Part shown: in pieces, positions 31,776 to 39,674 of the stretch
Layout of the letters: each line of letters opens with the position of its first letter
Position numbering within the stretch: the first letter of the stretch is position 1
DNA from: Candidatus Buchananbacteria bacterium
Lineage (GTDB): Bacteria > Patescibacteriota > Patescibacteriia > 2-01-FULL-39-33
DNA: 46,147 bases
Reading direction: 5' to 3'
Assembly: GCA_030650095.1 (NCBI GenBank)
Contig: JAUSEE010000060.1
Coordinates: 1-46,147, forward strand
Position numbers and translations under genes: made by a program
Notes under the pieces: model-generated
What the model was told of the DNA's origin: nothing
The model's input: only the letters and a program-made list of their open reading frames with translations
Databases searched by the model: none

Positions 31776-32822
31776 ATGAATTTAGGTAAAGTCGTTTTAG
31801 TTGGCGGAACCGGAATGGTTGGCCGAGAAATTTTAGAAGTAATGAAAAAACATGATCTTAAACCATCCAAGCTGATTATTACTGGATTACGTACTATTGG
31901 CACAAACTCAATAACACCTTATGGTGAATTACCGGTTGTCGCCTTAGATGAAAATACTCTAATAGATGCTCAATTTGTATTTTTTGCAGCTGGCGCTTCA
32001 GTTAGTAGAGAGCTAATTCCTAAGCTTCGTGGCCGTGATTTTCGAATTATCGATCTTAGCTCTGCTTTTCGCTATAAGACCGATGTACCCTTAATTATTC
32101 CTTCAATTAATGGTGATGCTATTGGCCAAGCCGATTTAATCTCTTGCCCAAACTGCACTACCTCGATTGCTTTAATGGCTTTGGCGCCGATTCATAAAAA
32201 TTGTGGTATTACTCGAGTAAATTTAGTATCTTATCAAGCCGCCTCCGGAGCTGGTAAAGATGCCTTGGATGATTTGGAAAATCAAATTGAAGCCTGGTCA
32301 TTAAATGGTTTTCCGATAGTTGACGACTGTCATACTGGCAATGTCCCATTACCTTTGGCTGGTAATTTAATCCCGCGAATTGATGTTTTAGATCCAATTT
32401 GGTGTGGTTTTACTAAAGAAGAAATGAAAACTCAATGGGAATCACAGAAAATACTTTTTGGATTAAATAATAAAGAAAAAGTTTTTGTTAATTCCACCTG
32501 TGTGCGTGTCCCAATCAGACGCTGTCACAGTATGGTTTTAACAATTGAACTTGAGCATACATCTAATAGTTTGGAGATAGAAAATATTCTTAACAATGCC
32601 TTCGGAGTAACGGTAATTGATGACGCTCAGAATTGGTCTTTGCCAATACCGCTTAAAATGGAGGGTAAAGAAGAAATCGGGGTCGGTCGAATACGCTTTT
32701 CACCCGACAAAAATGGCAAGGAACTTATATTATGGATTTGTGGTGACCAGTTATTACGTGGAGCAGCGCTAACTGCAGTAGAAATTGTTGAGTTCATTTT
32801 AGACAAAAAAATATCCTACTGA
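31776..32822 (+). CDS. asd: aspartate-semialdehyde dehydrogenase
   Basis: 348-aa NADPH enzyme converting aspartyl phosphate to aspartate semialdehyde, the branch point to lysine/DAP, threonine and methionine. VVLVGGTGMVGREIL is the nucleotide-binding motif, SCPNCTTS holds the catalytic Cys (about residue 127), YQAASGAGKDA the following loop, and RVPIRRCHSM the late His-containing motif. Strong ribosome-binding site, own promoter and terminator. No other gene of the pathway is nearby, which is unusual for a reduced genome. Confidence 0.93.
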   Translation: MNLGKVVLVGGTGMVGREILEVMKKHDLKPSKLIITGLRTIGTNSITPYGELPVVALDENTLIDAQFVFFAAGASVSRELIPKLRGRDFRIIDLSSAFRYKTDVPLIIPSINGDAIGQADLISCPNCTTSIALMALAPIHKNCGITRVNLVSYQAASGAGKDALDDLENQIEAWSLNGFPIVDDCHTGNVPLPLAGNLIPRIDVLDPIWCGFTKEEMKTQWESQKILFGLNNKEKVFVNSTCVRVPIRRCHSMVLTIELEHTSNSLEIENILNNAFGVTVIDDAQNWSLPIPLKMEGKEEIGVGRIRFSPDKNGKELILWICGDQLLRGAALTAVEIVEFILDKKISY

Positions 32823-32827
32823 TAAAT

Positions 32828-32862
32828 AAAAACCGCTATTTGTTAAAATAGCGGTTTTTTAC
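32828..32862 (+). terminator. terminator of asd
   Basis: AAAACCGCTATTT pairs with AAATAGCGGTTTT, followed by TTA. Confidence 0.9.
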
Positions 32863-32924
32863 TGCCAACTAATTTATCAACGGCTGGAATTAATCAGTTA
32901 TGTTAAAAATAAGAAGAGAAAGAA

Positions 32925-32962
32925 AAAATAAAACAACTTATCAGTAGCTAAGTTGTTTTATC
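32925..32962 (-). terminator. terminator of tRNA-Ala(TGC)
   Basis: ATAAAACAACTTA pairs with TAAGTTGTTTTAT directly after the tRNA 3' end on the minus strand. Confidence 0.7.
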
Positions 32963-32964
32963 TG

Positions 32965-33037
32965 TGGACCGGACAGGACTCGAACCCGCTACCTCCTCGG
33001 TGCAAACGAGGCGCTCTACCAGATGAGCTACCGGCCC
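32965..33037 (-). tRNA. tRNA-Ala(TGC)
   Basis: Acceptor GGGCCGG/CCGGTCC with G3-U70, anticodon loop TTTGCAC (anticodon TGC), T-arm GCGGG-TTCGAGT-CCTGT. CCA is not encoded. This is the well-paired copy. Confidence 0.96.
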
Positions 33038-33171
33038 ATAATATTTTATATATTGTGTTAAATAAAAAAACTAATTATTAATCTAAATCATTTATAAACT
33101 TACTTGCCTCGCCGAAGCTTAAAAGCGAAGGCGGGCCGGCCCATGATGTATTTTATTTCAACCCGCCTTCA

Positions 33172-33432
33172 CTAAGGTTTCGGCGAGGCAAGTCCGCCAA
33201 AAAGCGGTGCTAAAACCGACAATAAAATTCCTTGGATTAATCCTGTCATAGCCATGACAGAAACTATAATCACAATAATGCCAATAGCCTGATAGGCGGT
33301 GGCAGCTCGGCCTGCGCCGAATATTTTTTCCGACCAGCCCGGTTCTCCAATCGCTTCCACAAATTTACTTGGTTTCAAAACCATTAAAAATCCGACAATT
33401 AATCCAAATAAACCTAAAAAAAATATAGCCAT
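33172..33432 (-). CDS. small two-helix membrane protein, unknown
   Basis: 86 aa. Hydrophobic segments at about residues 2-20 (IFFLGLFGLIVGFLMVL) and 48-72 (AIGIIVIIVSVMAMTGLIQGILL) flank a short polar loop KFVEAIGEPGWSEKIFGAGRA. No family recognised; similar small proteins with a GEPGWSEK-type loop occur in CPR genomes (recollection, untested). A repeat with inverted ends (33443-33617) lies immediately upstream. Confidence 0.65.
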   Translation of the reverse strand: MAIFFLGLFGLIVGFLMVLKPSKFVEAIGEPGWSEKIFGAGRAATAYQAIGIIVIIVSVMAMTGLIQGILLSVLAPLFGGLASPKP

Positions 33433-33442
33433 GGGATTTATT

Positions 33443-33617
33443 GAGATAGTTATAAAATTATTCTGGCATAAATTTATCCTTTTCGGCTGCGACTTCGTCA
33501 GACTGGCGCAAAATTATTTTCACCATAGCTCTGCTATGCCTCAATTATTTTGCTGGTCTTCCTAGTATCGCTCGAAAAGTCTTAAATTTCTTTACAAAAT
33601 AGTTTTATAACTATCTC
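33443..33617. mobile_element. MITE-like element with 20-bp terminal inverted repeats
   Basis: GAGATAGTTATAAAATTATT (33443-33462) and AATAGTTTTATAACTATCTC (33598-33617) are inverted repeats with one mismatch. The 135-nt interior has no convincing gene and shares a GGAAGACNAG...AAATAATYGAG block with the insert at 33700-33900. No transposase in the window. Confidence 0.45.
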
Positions 33618-33682
33618 ACTTTATTTTTTTAATCTTTTATAAATAACTGTTAAGAGTCAATAGTTAACTGCTAATGGTTATT

Positions 33683-33902
33683 ATGGTGCACACTGAGGGA
33701 TTTACGCATCGTTTAGCCGGCTGAAACCGGCTAAACTCTTTGTCCTCAGTAGAGCCAGAAGCTCCTGTTGGTCGCTTCTGTCTACGCTCGATTATTTCAC
33801 CTCGTCTTCCGACTCGGCTTATATCTCGCTCCTACTGGTTCGAATCCCTAATTGTCAAAGACAATAAGCATGCATTTTAATCAGCTAATTAAAGCTAACT
33901 TG
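33683..33902. repeat. insert flanked by fragments of tRNA-Val
   Basis: TGCACACTGAGGGATT (about 33684) repeats the 3' end of the tRNA-Val gene (TGCACGCTGAGGGATT, 33902). An inner GGTTCGAATCCCT (about 33837) copies a T-arm in the opposite orientation. The body contains the hairpin TTTAGCCGGCTGAAACCGGCTAAA (arms TTTAGCCGG/CCGGCTAAA) and no gene. Confidence 0.5.
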
Positions 33903-33976
33903 TGCACGCTGAGGGATTCGAACCCCCGACCCTCTCGGTGTAAACGAGATGCTCTAACCAACTGAGCTAAGCGTGC
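33903..33976 (-). tRNA. tRNA-Val(TAC)
   Basis: Acceptor GCACGCT/AGCGTGC, anticodon loop TTTACAC (anticodon TAC), T-arm GGGGG-TTCGAAT-CCCTC. CCA not encoded. Confidence 0.96.
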
Positions 33977-33979
33977 TCA

Positions 33980-34064
33980 TGGTGCCCAGAGCGGGACTTG
34001 AACCCGCACCCTCTTGCGAGGCCAGCCCCTCAAGCTGGTGTGTATGCCATTCCACCATCTGGGC
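33980..34064 (-). tRNA. tRNA-Leu(GAG)
   Basis: Class II tRNA, acceptor GCCCAGA/TCTGGGC, anticodon loop TTGAGGG (anticodon GAG), variable arm GCCTCGCAAGAGGGT, CCA encoded. Only 3 nt separate it from tRNA-Val, so they share a transcript. Confidence 0.96.
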
Positions 34065-34089
34065 CCGTCGTGCACTAATAAATATAAAT

Positions 34090-34446
34090 TTAAGAAACTT
34101 TGGTTTTTTCTTTTAATTTTTTCTTATAAGATGGTAAGAAATTGAGTTTAGCTCTCCTAACTTTAGCCGCTCTGACAAATTCAATTTTGGAAATATTAGG
34201 AGAATAGATAGGAAAAATTTTCTCTACGCCAATACCACCGGCAGCTACTTTTCTGACAGTAATAGTAGCATTTTTTTGTCTGCCGCTCTGGTGTGCCAAA
34301 ATAATACCTTCAAAAATCTGAATTCTTTCTTTTTCCTCACCTTTAACATTTTTTTCCTTGATCTTTTGATGCACCTTGATAGTAGCCCCGGCTTTTAACT
34401 GAGGTAAAATGCCCTCTAACCAATTGTTTTTTTCTTTTTCAGCCAT
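34090..34446 (-). CDS. rplS: 50S ribosomal protein L19
   Basis: 118 aa, normal length. Signature segments are GATIKVHQKIKEKNVKGEEK, RIQIFEGIILAHQSGRQKNATITVRKVAAGGIGVEKIFPIYSPNI and the basic AAKVRRAKLNFLPSYKKK tail. The protein sits at the subunit interface. Not beside trmD or rpsP as in many bacteria, but inside a tRNA cluster. A hairpin (34487-34516) lies in its leader, and tRNA genes follow closely on the same strand. Confidence 0.95.
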   Translation of the reverse strand: MAEKEKNNWLEGILPQLKAGATIKVHQKIKEKNVKGEEKERIQIFEGIILAHQSGRQKNATITVRKVAAGGIGVEKIFPIYSPNISKIEFVRAAKVRRAKLNFLPSYKKKLKEKTKVS

Positions 34447-34486
34447 ATTTTTTATTTTTCTATGAATTTTTATGTTTTTAGTTTAT

Positions 34487-34516
34487 AAAATCCTGGCTTA
34501 TTTTAGCCAAGATTTT
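34487..34516 (-). terminator. hairpin in the rplS leader
   Basis: On the minus strand AAAATCTTGGC pairs with GCCAGGATTTT, then TAT. It may end the upstream tRNA transcript or act as an attenuator for rplS, about 40 nt before its ATG. Confidence 0.45.
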
Positions 34517-34587
34517 AGCTATTATTACTAGCTAATAGTAACTAATTTTAAGTAAAAAGTCAAGCTCCTATGCCTTATGAAAGACAT

Positions 34588-34631
34588 ACTAGAGATGATG
34601 GCTTATGCAAATATAAGCCATCATCTCTAGT
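34588..34631. repeat. 19-bp perfect inverted repeat at the tRNA-Leu 3' end
   Basis: ACTAGAGATGATGGCTTAT (34588-34606) and its exact complement (34613-34631) enclose 6 nt. The right arm ends on the discriminator base of tRNA-Leu(TAA). Only a weak T tract follows on the minus strand, so it is a hairpin terminator without a good U-run or an insertion remnant. Confidence 0.6.
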
Positions 34632-34715
34632 GCCCAAGGCGGGACTCGAACCCGCACGGAGTATTAATCCAAAGGATTTTAAGTCCTTCGTGTCTACCAG
34701 TTCCACCACCTGGGC
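34631..34715 (-). tRNA. tRNA-Leu(TAA)
   Basis: Class II tRNA, acceptor GCCCAGG/CTTGGGC, anticodon loop CTTAAAA (anticodon TAA), long variable arm, T-arm GCGGG-TTCGAGT-CCCGC. CCA not encoded. Confidence 0.95.
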
Positions 34716-34801
34716 CCATATAACAATAAACAATTAACTTTTAACAGTTAACAGTTAATAAAATCTAATTAGCTGTGTTAATTGTTTATTGTTTTTATCG
34801 G

Positions 34802-34875
34802 AGCGGCGAACCGGATTCGAACCGGCGACCTCTTCCTTGGCAAGGAAGCGTTCTAGCCAACTGAACTACCGCCGC
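34802..34875 (-). tRNA. tRNA-Gly(GCC)
   Basis: Acceptor GCGGCGG/TCGCCGC, discriminator T as usual for glycine, anticodon loop TTGCCAA (anticodon GCC), T-arm GCCGG-TTCGAAT-CCGGT. CCA not encoded. Confidence 0.96.
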
Positions 34876-35140
34876 ATGTATATCTTCTAAACAACTAAAC
34901 TATAAATAAAAATATCTTAGTCCAACCTGCGGTTGGATCGTTCTATCCTGGGTTGGCGTCCAATCTGCCACCGGCAGATTGTTCGGCGCTCAACTTCGCC
35001 TCGCTTTAAGCTCGGCTTGTTTTACTGCCAACCCGTCTCGGCTAACAGCCTCGACCCAACTGCCCGCCTCGCGTCGACAAGCGACAGCGAGTCGAGGCGG
35101 GAACTACCGCCGCATGTATACCTTCTAAACAACTAAACCA
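34862..35140. repeat. structured insert bounded by a direct repeat of the tRNA-Gly 5' end
   Basis: GAACTACCGCCGCATGTATA plus TCTTCTAAACAACTAAAC occurs at 34863-34901 and again, with one change, at 35101-35139. Between them lie about 200 nt of G+C-rich hairpins: TCCAACC/GGTTGGA, GGGTTGGC/GCCAACCC, CAATCTGCC/GGCAGATTG and CCCGCCTCG/CGAGGCGGG. An ORF here is a by-product of the repeats. Confidence 0.55.
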
Positions 35141-35199
35141 TCACAAATTACTGAATTAGCATAGCATATAAGCGCTAAATTGTAAAGAATCAGGGATAT

Positions 35200-36237
35200 T
35201 TAGGTGAAATAACTTATGATCTGATCCAGCTTCCTAAAAATAGCCATTTCATTCTTATTTTTATACTTTAACAAACTACTTTTAAACTCTGGAATACGCC
35301 TGATAAATGATTTTATTTCCTGTTCATTTGATTTAATCATTTCCAAACCATAACCCAGTTCTACCAAATATTTAGCATTAATCATTTGTTCGGTTTGTTT
35401 TTTAATCGGTATTGATAAATAGGGTTTTTTAAGATACAAGGCTTCTGATATCAAGCTCAAACCGGCGGTGCCGATTATGGCTTTGCAATTAGCTAGATAT
35501 TTCAACCACTCATGAGAACTATAATCCTTAAATTCAATATTACCAGCAGTTCCTTTCCGATTGGAACCAAAAACCACAAACTTATAATCTATTAAACCAA
35601 GGGTTTTGATCAGATCCTTAAAATCTGAATTCTGATAAACCAAAATATAATCTTCATCTTGCGGTATAAGCTGTCTCACCTCTCTTCTAACTATAGGCGG
35701 AAACAAGAAAGTATCTTTTCTTCTAACAAGGGTTTCAAAAAAACTAGTCACCAGATAATATTTAGCTCCCCAAACTACGGATTTAACCACTAATTTATCA
35801 GCTAGAAAATCTTTTTTATATTGGCTGCTTATTTCTATTTTGGTGTTGGTTAATTGATGTTGGTTATCAATGGAAATCAAGGGGACTCTTTGCAGTTTGG
35901 CTAGTAGTGCTGTGAGCGGTTCAAAATCAGTAATGACAATATCCGGATCAAAAGATCGGAATTTTTCCAATATTTTATTCCAATGCCTGGATTGTTTGGC
36001 CACTTGGTATACATTCTGATAAATAGTCTGCCAATAAATCAATTTATTATTTTTATAGGTTAGGCCTAAGCCGGGGACTTCAAAAACATCAAAGTCTTCA
36101 TCCAAAAAAAATAAAGCCTGGCCATAAGTAAAAACTAAGACCTGATGACCTTTGCTAACCAAATATTGCAGTACCTCCCTGCTTCTGGTGGAGTGGCCAA
36201 AACCTTGGCCGGAAACACCGTAAATTATCTTTGCCAT
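35200..36237 (-). CDS. glycosyltransferase, MJ1255/MurG-like family
   Basis: 345 aa, GT-B fold. The N-terminus IIYGVSGQGFGHSTRSREVL is the glycine-rich donor/acceptor loop of this family (TIGR00661-type). The C-terminal half has YILVYQNSDFKDLI and KAIIGTAGLSLISEALYLKKPYLSIPIKKQTEQMINAKYLVELGYG, the nucleotide-sugar-binding GxxxLxEAL...P..Q..NA pattern. Probably transfers a sugar to a lipid or surface glycan. A -10 TATTAT ends 6 nt before ATG with no Shine-Dalgarno, suggesting a leaderless message. Divergent from ruvB. Confidence 0.88.
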   Translation of the reverse strand: MAKIIYGVSGQGFGHSTRSREVLQYLVSKGHQVLVFTYGQALFFLDEDFDVFEVPGLGLTYKNNKLIYWQTIYQNVYQVAKQSRHWNKILEKFRSFDPDIVITDFEPLTALLAKLQRVPLISIDNQHQLTNTKIEISSQYKKDFLADKLVVKSVVWGAKYYLVTSFFETLVRRKDTFLFPPIVRREVRQLIPQDEDYILVYQNSDFKDLIKTLGLIDYKFVVFGSNRKGTAGNIEFKDYSSHEWLKYLANCKAIIGTAGLSLISEALYLKKPYLSIPIKKQTEQMINAKYLVELGYGLEMIKSNEQEIKSFIRRIPEFKSSLLKYKNKNEMAIFRKLDQIISYFT

Positions 36238-36338
36238 AAGTTAATAATATACCACATAACCAGCAATAATCAACCATTATATCTGATTGTATTTTTATCG
36301 GTCAAATGTTAATATTACCACAGATAAAAAGATCAATT

Positions 36339-37370
36339 ATGGAAAATTCCGAAGAAGAAAATTTAACCTCAGCCAAAGAAGAAAACGGCGATAATCTGAT
36401 AGATTTTACTCTCCGTCCGCAAAAATTAAATGAATATGTCGGCCAGGAAACAGCCAAAGAAAACCTAAAGATATTCATAGAAGCGGCCAAATCACGGGGC
36501 GAATCGTTGGAACATGTTTTGATTTTTGGCCCGCCCGGATTAGGCAAAACCACTCTGGCTCATATTATTGCCAATGAAATGGGCAGTAATATAAAAGTCA
36601 CTTCCGGTCCGGCCATAGAACGCGCCGGTGATTTGGCTGCCATACTCACCAATTTATCAGACGGTGATGTTTTATTTATTGATGAAATACACCGCATGAA
36701 TAAAACCATAGAGGAAATACTTTATCCGGCCATGGAAGATTATGCCCTGGATATAGTTATTGGCAAAGGCCCTTCAGCCAGAACTCTAAGATTGGATCTG
36801 CCAAAATTCACCATTATCGGGGCGACCACCAAAGTCAGCGGCCTATCTTCCCCCTTGCGAGATCGTTTCGGCAATGTCTTTAGATTGAATTTTTATTCGC
36901 CGGCCGAAATAGAACTGATAGTTAACAGGGCGGCCAGGATACTTAATACCGAAATCGATAGTGAGTCGCTTCAAGAAATAGCCAAGAGATCCAGACAAAC
37001 CCCCAGAATAGCCAACCGCCTCCTAAAAAGAGTGCGGGATTTCGCTCAAGTTAAGAAAAATGGTAAAATAGATAAAGAAATCGCCAAAGAAGCTTTGGAT
37101 ATGTTGGAAGTAGACAGCCGCGGCTTGGATAATATTGATCGACAGTTTTTAAAAGCCTTAATCGAAAAGTTTGCTGGCGGACCAACCGGCTTAAACACTC
37201 TAGCTTCTTCTCTATCGGAAGAAATGGACACTATAGAAGACGTTATCGAGCCGTTTCTGCTGCAAATCGGCTTCATTAATAGAACGCCGCGAGGACGAGT
37301 CGCTACCGAATCAGCCTATCGCCACCTTAATTTGGAGCCGCCGCTAAACTTACAAGACAAATTAATTTAA
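36339..37370 (+). CDS. ruvB: Holliday junction branch migration helicase RuvB
   Basis: 343 aa from ATG at 36339 (an upstream ATG at 36306 adds 11 residues). Hexameric AAA+ motor that drives branch migration with Ruv[13 protein letters not shown] opens the AAA domain, [11 protein letters not shown] is Walker [10 protein letters not shown] Walker B, TIIGATTK sensor 1, PLRDRFG the arginine-finger region; the winged-helix end has [12 protein letters not shown]. ruvA and ruvC are not beside it. First gene of a run continuing through queA. Confidence 0.96.
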   Translation: MENSEEENLTSAKEENGDNLIDFTLRPQKLNEYVGQETAKENLKIFIEAAKSRGESLEHVLIFGPPGLGKTTLAHIIANEMGSNIKVTSGPAIERAGDLAAILTNLSDGDVLFIDEIHRMNKTIEEILYPAMEDYALDIVIGKGPSARTLRLDLPKFTIIGATTKVSGLSSPLRDRFGNVFRLNFYSPAEIELIVNRAARILNTEIDSESLQEIAKRSRQTPRIANRLLKRVRDFAQVKKNGKIDKEIAKEALDMLEVDSRGLDNIDRQFLKALIEKFAGGPTGLNTLASSLSEEMDTIEDVIEPFLLQIGFINRTPRGRVATESAYRHLNLEPPLNLQDKLI

Positions 37371-37374
37371 TTAA

Positions 37375-37632
37375 ATGATCACTATTGTCGTATTTTATTA
37401 TCTTTATTTGGTTATAGTATTATTTTTTGTAATTTACAGCTTTTTTAATATTTACCATTTGATCCGATTCGGCTTTGCCAGTTTCACCAATATAATAATC
37501 ATTGTGGCTTATTTAATAGCCGCTACCTTTTTAATAGCCTATTCCTTTATTTTATTAAACCAAGTGGATTGGAGCTTGCCCCTGATTAATTTACCCGTCG
37601 GCCAATTAGGCGGCAGTGACATTAATATTTAA
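37375..37632 (+). CDS. small membrane protein, unknown
   Basis: 85 aa, starts 4 nt after ruvB. Two long hydrophobic segments (about residues 2-25 VVFYYLYLVIVLFFVIYSFF and 40-62 IIIIVAYLIAATFLIAYSFILL) leave a short polar tail. Not recognised. It ends 3 nt before the PH-domain gene and is probably its partner; the pairing of a two-helix protein with a bPH2 protein recurs in CPR operons (recollection). Confidence 0.75.
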   Translation: MITIVVFYYLYLVIVLFFVIYSFFNIYHLIRFGFASFTNIIIIVAYLIAATFLIAYSFILLNQVDWSLPLINLPVGQLGGSDINI

Positions 37633-37635
37633 TTT

Positions 37636-38181
37636 ATGATTTCCAAAAATAGCCTACCCGATCAGCATGTTGGAGAAGAGGTCGTCCTGCATTTAAGAAG
37701 GCATTGGTTTATTTTTTTAAAGATATTTCTATTTGTTGTGATTTTGGCTTTAATACCGATGGCCTTATACTATATGATAAGCCAAAACATTCCCACAATT
37801 ATAGAAAGTGACATTGGCTACCCGCTGCTGTTAGTATTGTTTCTGTCGTATTACCTTATCCTTTTAGTGGCTATACTCACTGTTTGGACAGAAAATTATC
37901 TTGATGTTTGGACTATAACCACAGACAGAATAATTAACCGAGAGCAAAACAGCTTATTTAACCGCATCGTTTCGGAACTGGAACTAAAGATGGTTCAAGA
38001 TGTGACAGCCGAACAAAAAGGATTTTTCCCGACTGTCTTTTATTACGGCGATGTTTATATCCAATCGGCCGGTGAAAAAGAAAGGTTTGTCTTCGAACAA
38101 ATACCCCAGCCCTATAAGATAGCCAAAATAATACAACAACTAGATGAAAAGGCCAAAAAAAACTCTCCTGAAAGAATTTGA
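37636..38181 (+). CDS. bacterial PH-domain (bPH2, YdbS-like) membrane protein
   Basis: 181 aa. Two membrane helices at about residues 28-52 and 63-85 (WFIFLKIFLFVVILALIPMAL; LLLVLFLSYYLILLVAILTVW), followed by the PH-like domain: DVWTITTDRIINREQNSLFNRIVSELELKMVQDVTAEQKG, with GDVYIQSAGEKERFVFEQIPQP. The T..RII..... and L..VQDV patterns are the usual bPH2 landmarks. It overlaps the queA start by 38 nt. Confidence 0.85.
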   Translation: MISKNSLPDQHVGEEVVLHLRRHWFIFLKIFLFVVILALIPMALYYMISQNIPTIIESDIGYPLLLVLFLSYYLILLVAILTVWTENYLDVWTITTDRIINREQNSLFNRIVSELELKMVQDVTAEQKGFFPTVFYYGDVYIQSAGEKERFVFEQIPQPYKIAKIIQQLDEKAKKNSPERI

Positions 38182-39205
38182 TTATAATTTGCCAGCTAAC
38201 TTAATAGGCCAAAAACCAATCAAACCGCGAGACTCTGCGCGGTTATTAATTTTAGACAAAAAAACCGGTAGGATAGAGCATAAAAGATTTTATGATATGG
38301 CTTTTTATCTCCAAGCCGGTGATGTTCTGGTTTTAAATAATTCCAAAGTCATACCGGCCAGATTAGTAGGGCAGAAAATAACCGGCGGAAAAATAGAAAT
38401 ATTTTTGCTTACAAAAATGTCATTGAAAGAGGGTGAAAACGACCGAGACAATCACATGTCTACAAAAAATATTTGGCAGGTTTTAGTGAAAGGCAAAATA
38501 AAAATCGGGCAAGAAATATTTTTTAAAAAAAACATTAAAGTTAAAATAATAAAAAAAGTTGATGAGACATCTTTTTTAGCCCGGTTTAATGTTTCCGATA
38601 AAAAAATATTTTCCATCGGCCAAGTGCCTCTGCCGCCTTATATAAAAAAATCTGCCAAGATGTCTGATTATCAAACTGTTTATGCTAGCCTGGCCGGATC
38701 AGTGGCCGCTCCCACTGCGGGCCTGCATTTTACCAAAAAACTGATAAGCCAAATAAAGAAAAGCGGTGTAACCATAGAATACATTACCCTTCATGTCGGT
38801 CTGGGCACTTTTTTGCCGGTTAAAAGTAAATACATCGAGGATCATAAAATCCATAACGAGTTGGCTGATTTATCTAAAAAAACAGCTGAAAATATAAATC
38901 AAGCCAAAAAATCCGGCCATAAAATAATCGCTGTCGGCACTACCAGCCTTAGGACGCTAGAGGCCTTTAGCGACAGGCTGGGGAAAGTAAAAGCGCAAAA
39001 TAAATGGGTGGATATATTCATTTATCCGGGCTATAAATTTAAAGCGGCAGACTCCCTCATAACCAATTTTCATTTGCCCAAATCAACGCTTTTAATGCTC
39101 GTCTCTGCTTTCGCCGGCCAAAAATCAATCAAAAAATCATACCAAGAAGCCATTATTGAAAAATATAAGTTTTTCAGTTTCGGCGATGCTATGCTGATTA
39201 AATAA
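38144..39205 (+). CDS. queA: S-adenosylmethionine:tRNA ribosyltransferase-isomerase
   Basis: 353 aa. Transfers the ribosyl part of SAM to preQ1 in tRNA, forming epoxyqueuosine. Landmarks are FDYNLPANLIGQKPIKPRDSARLL at the start, GDVLVLNNSKVIPARLVGQK, VAAPTAGLHFTKKLI, HVGLGTFLPVK, AVGTTSLRTLE and TNFHLPKSTLLMLVSAFAG at the end. The ATG at 38144 lies inside the preceding gene, giving a 38-nt overlap; the frame starts exactly at the family's N-terminus. tgt is not nearby. Confidence 0.95.
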   Translation: MKRPKKTLLKEFDYNLPANLIGQKPIKPRDSARLLILDKKTGRIEHKRFYDMAFYLQAGDVLVLNNSKVIPARLVGQKITGGKIEIFLLTKMSLKEGENDRDNHMSTKNIWQVLVKGKIKIGQEIFFKKNIKVKIIKKVDETSFLARFNVSDKKIFSIGQVPLPPYIKKSAKMSDYQTVYASLAGSVAAPTAGLHFTKKLISQIKKSGVTIEYITLHVGLGTFLPVKSKYIEDHKIHNELADLSKKTAENINQAKKSGHKIIAVGTTSLRTLEAFSDRLGKVKAQNKWVDIFIYPGYKFKAADSLITNFHLPKSTLLMLVSAFAGQKSIKKSYQEAIIEKYKFFSFGDAMLIK

Positions 39206-39274
39206 ATTTGACAAGCCATCTTGGATACAATAACATTAGGCCAGTGTTCATTTATAACCAGAAGGAAACTCAAT

Positions 39275-39619
39275 ATGCCTTGGCCATTTTATCTGACTTT
39301 GTTATTTTTATGTTGCCTGATAACTTTTGCCCTAGCTTATAAATATGGTAAGAAAAATTACCAATTTGAAAATATAGGCTGTCCGCTGACGCTAAAAGAT
39401 ATTATCAAGGTCCATGGCCTGGATCTATTATGCAAGGAATTGGCTACTTTGTATTGTATTAAATCTAAATTAGGTTATTTTCTTTGCCTAGCTAAAGACC
39501 AGGAAACTGAAAAAATATATTATTTCAAATTTAATAATCATCCTGGAAAGTTTTTTATTTTTTATGTACAAGAAAAGATGCCCAAACAGTTTGAGATTAT
39601 CCTAACAACCAATTCTTAA
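39275..39619 (+). CDS. small membrane-anchored protein, unknown
   Basis: 114 aa from ATG at 39275, preceded by AGAAGGA; the frame is open back to 39221 but lacks a signal there. One N-terminal helix (FYLTLLFLCCLITFALAYKYG) is followed by a soluble domain with CKELATLYCIKSKLGYFLCLAKD and FILYVQEKMPKQFEIIL-like strands. A weak promoter TTGACA-17-TAACAT (39208-39236) precedes it. Not recognised. A terminator follows. Confidence 0.65.
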   Translation: MPWPFYLTLLFLCCLITFALAYKYGKKNYQFENIGCPLTLKDIIKVHGLDLLCKELATLYCIKSKLGYFLCLAKDQETEKIYYFKFNNHPGKFFIFYVQEKMPKQFEIILTTNS

Positions 39620-39646
39620 AAACTCGCCTAGACGAGTTTTTATTTT
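39614..39646 (+). terminator. terminator of the 114-aa gene
   Basis: AAAACTCG-cctaga-CGAGTTTT then TATTTT. Confidence 0.8.
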
Positions 39647-39674
39647 GATCGTTAAAACTGCTATAATCTATACT

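Noticed and set aside
34933-35136. 67-aa ORF in the insert beside tRNA-Gly
   Set aside because: Encoded by nested hairpins and a tRNA copy; composition is not protein-like.
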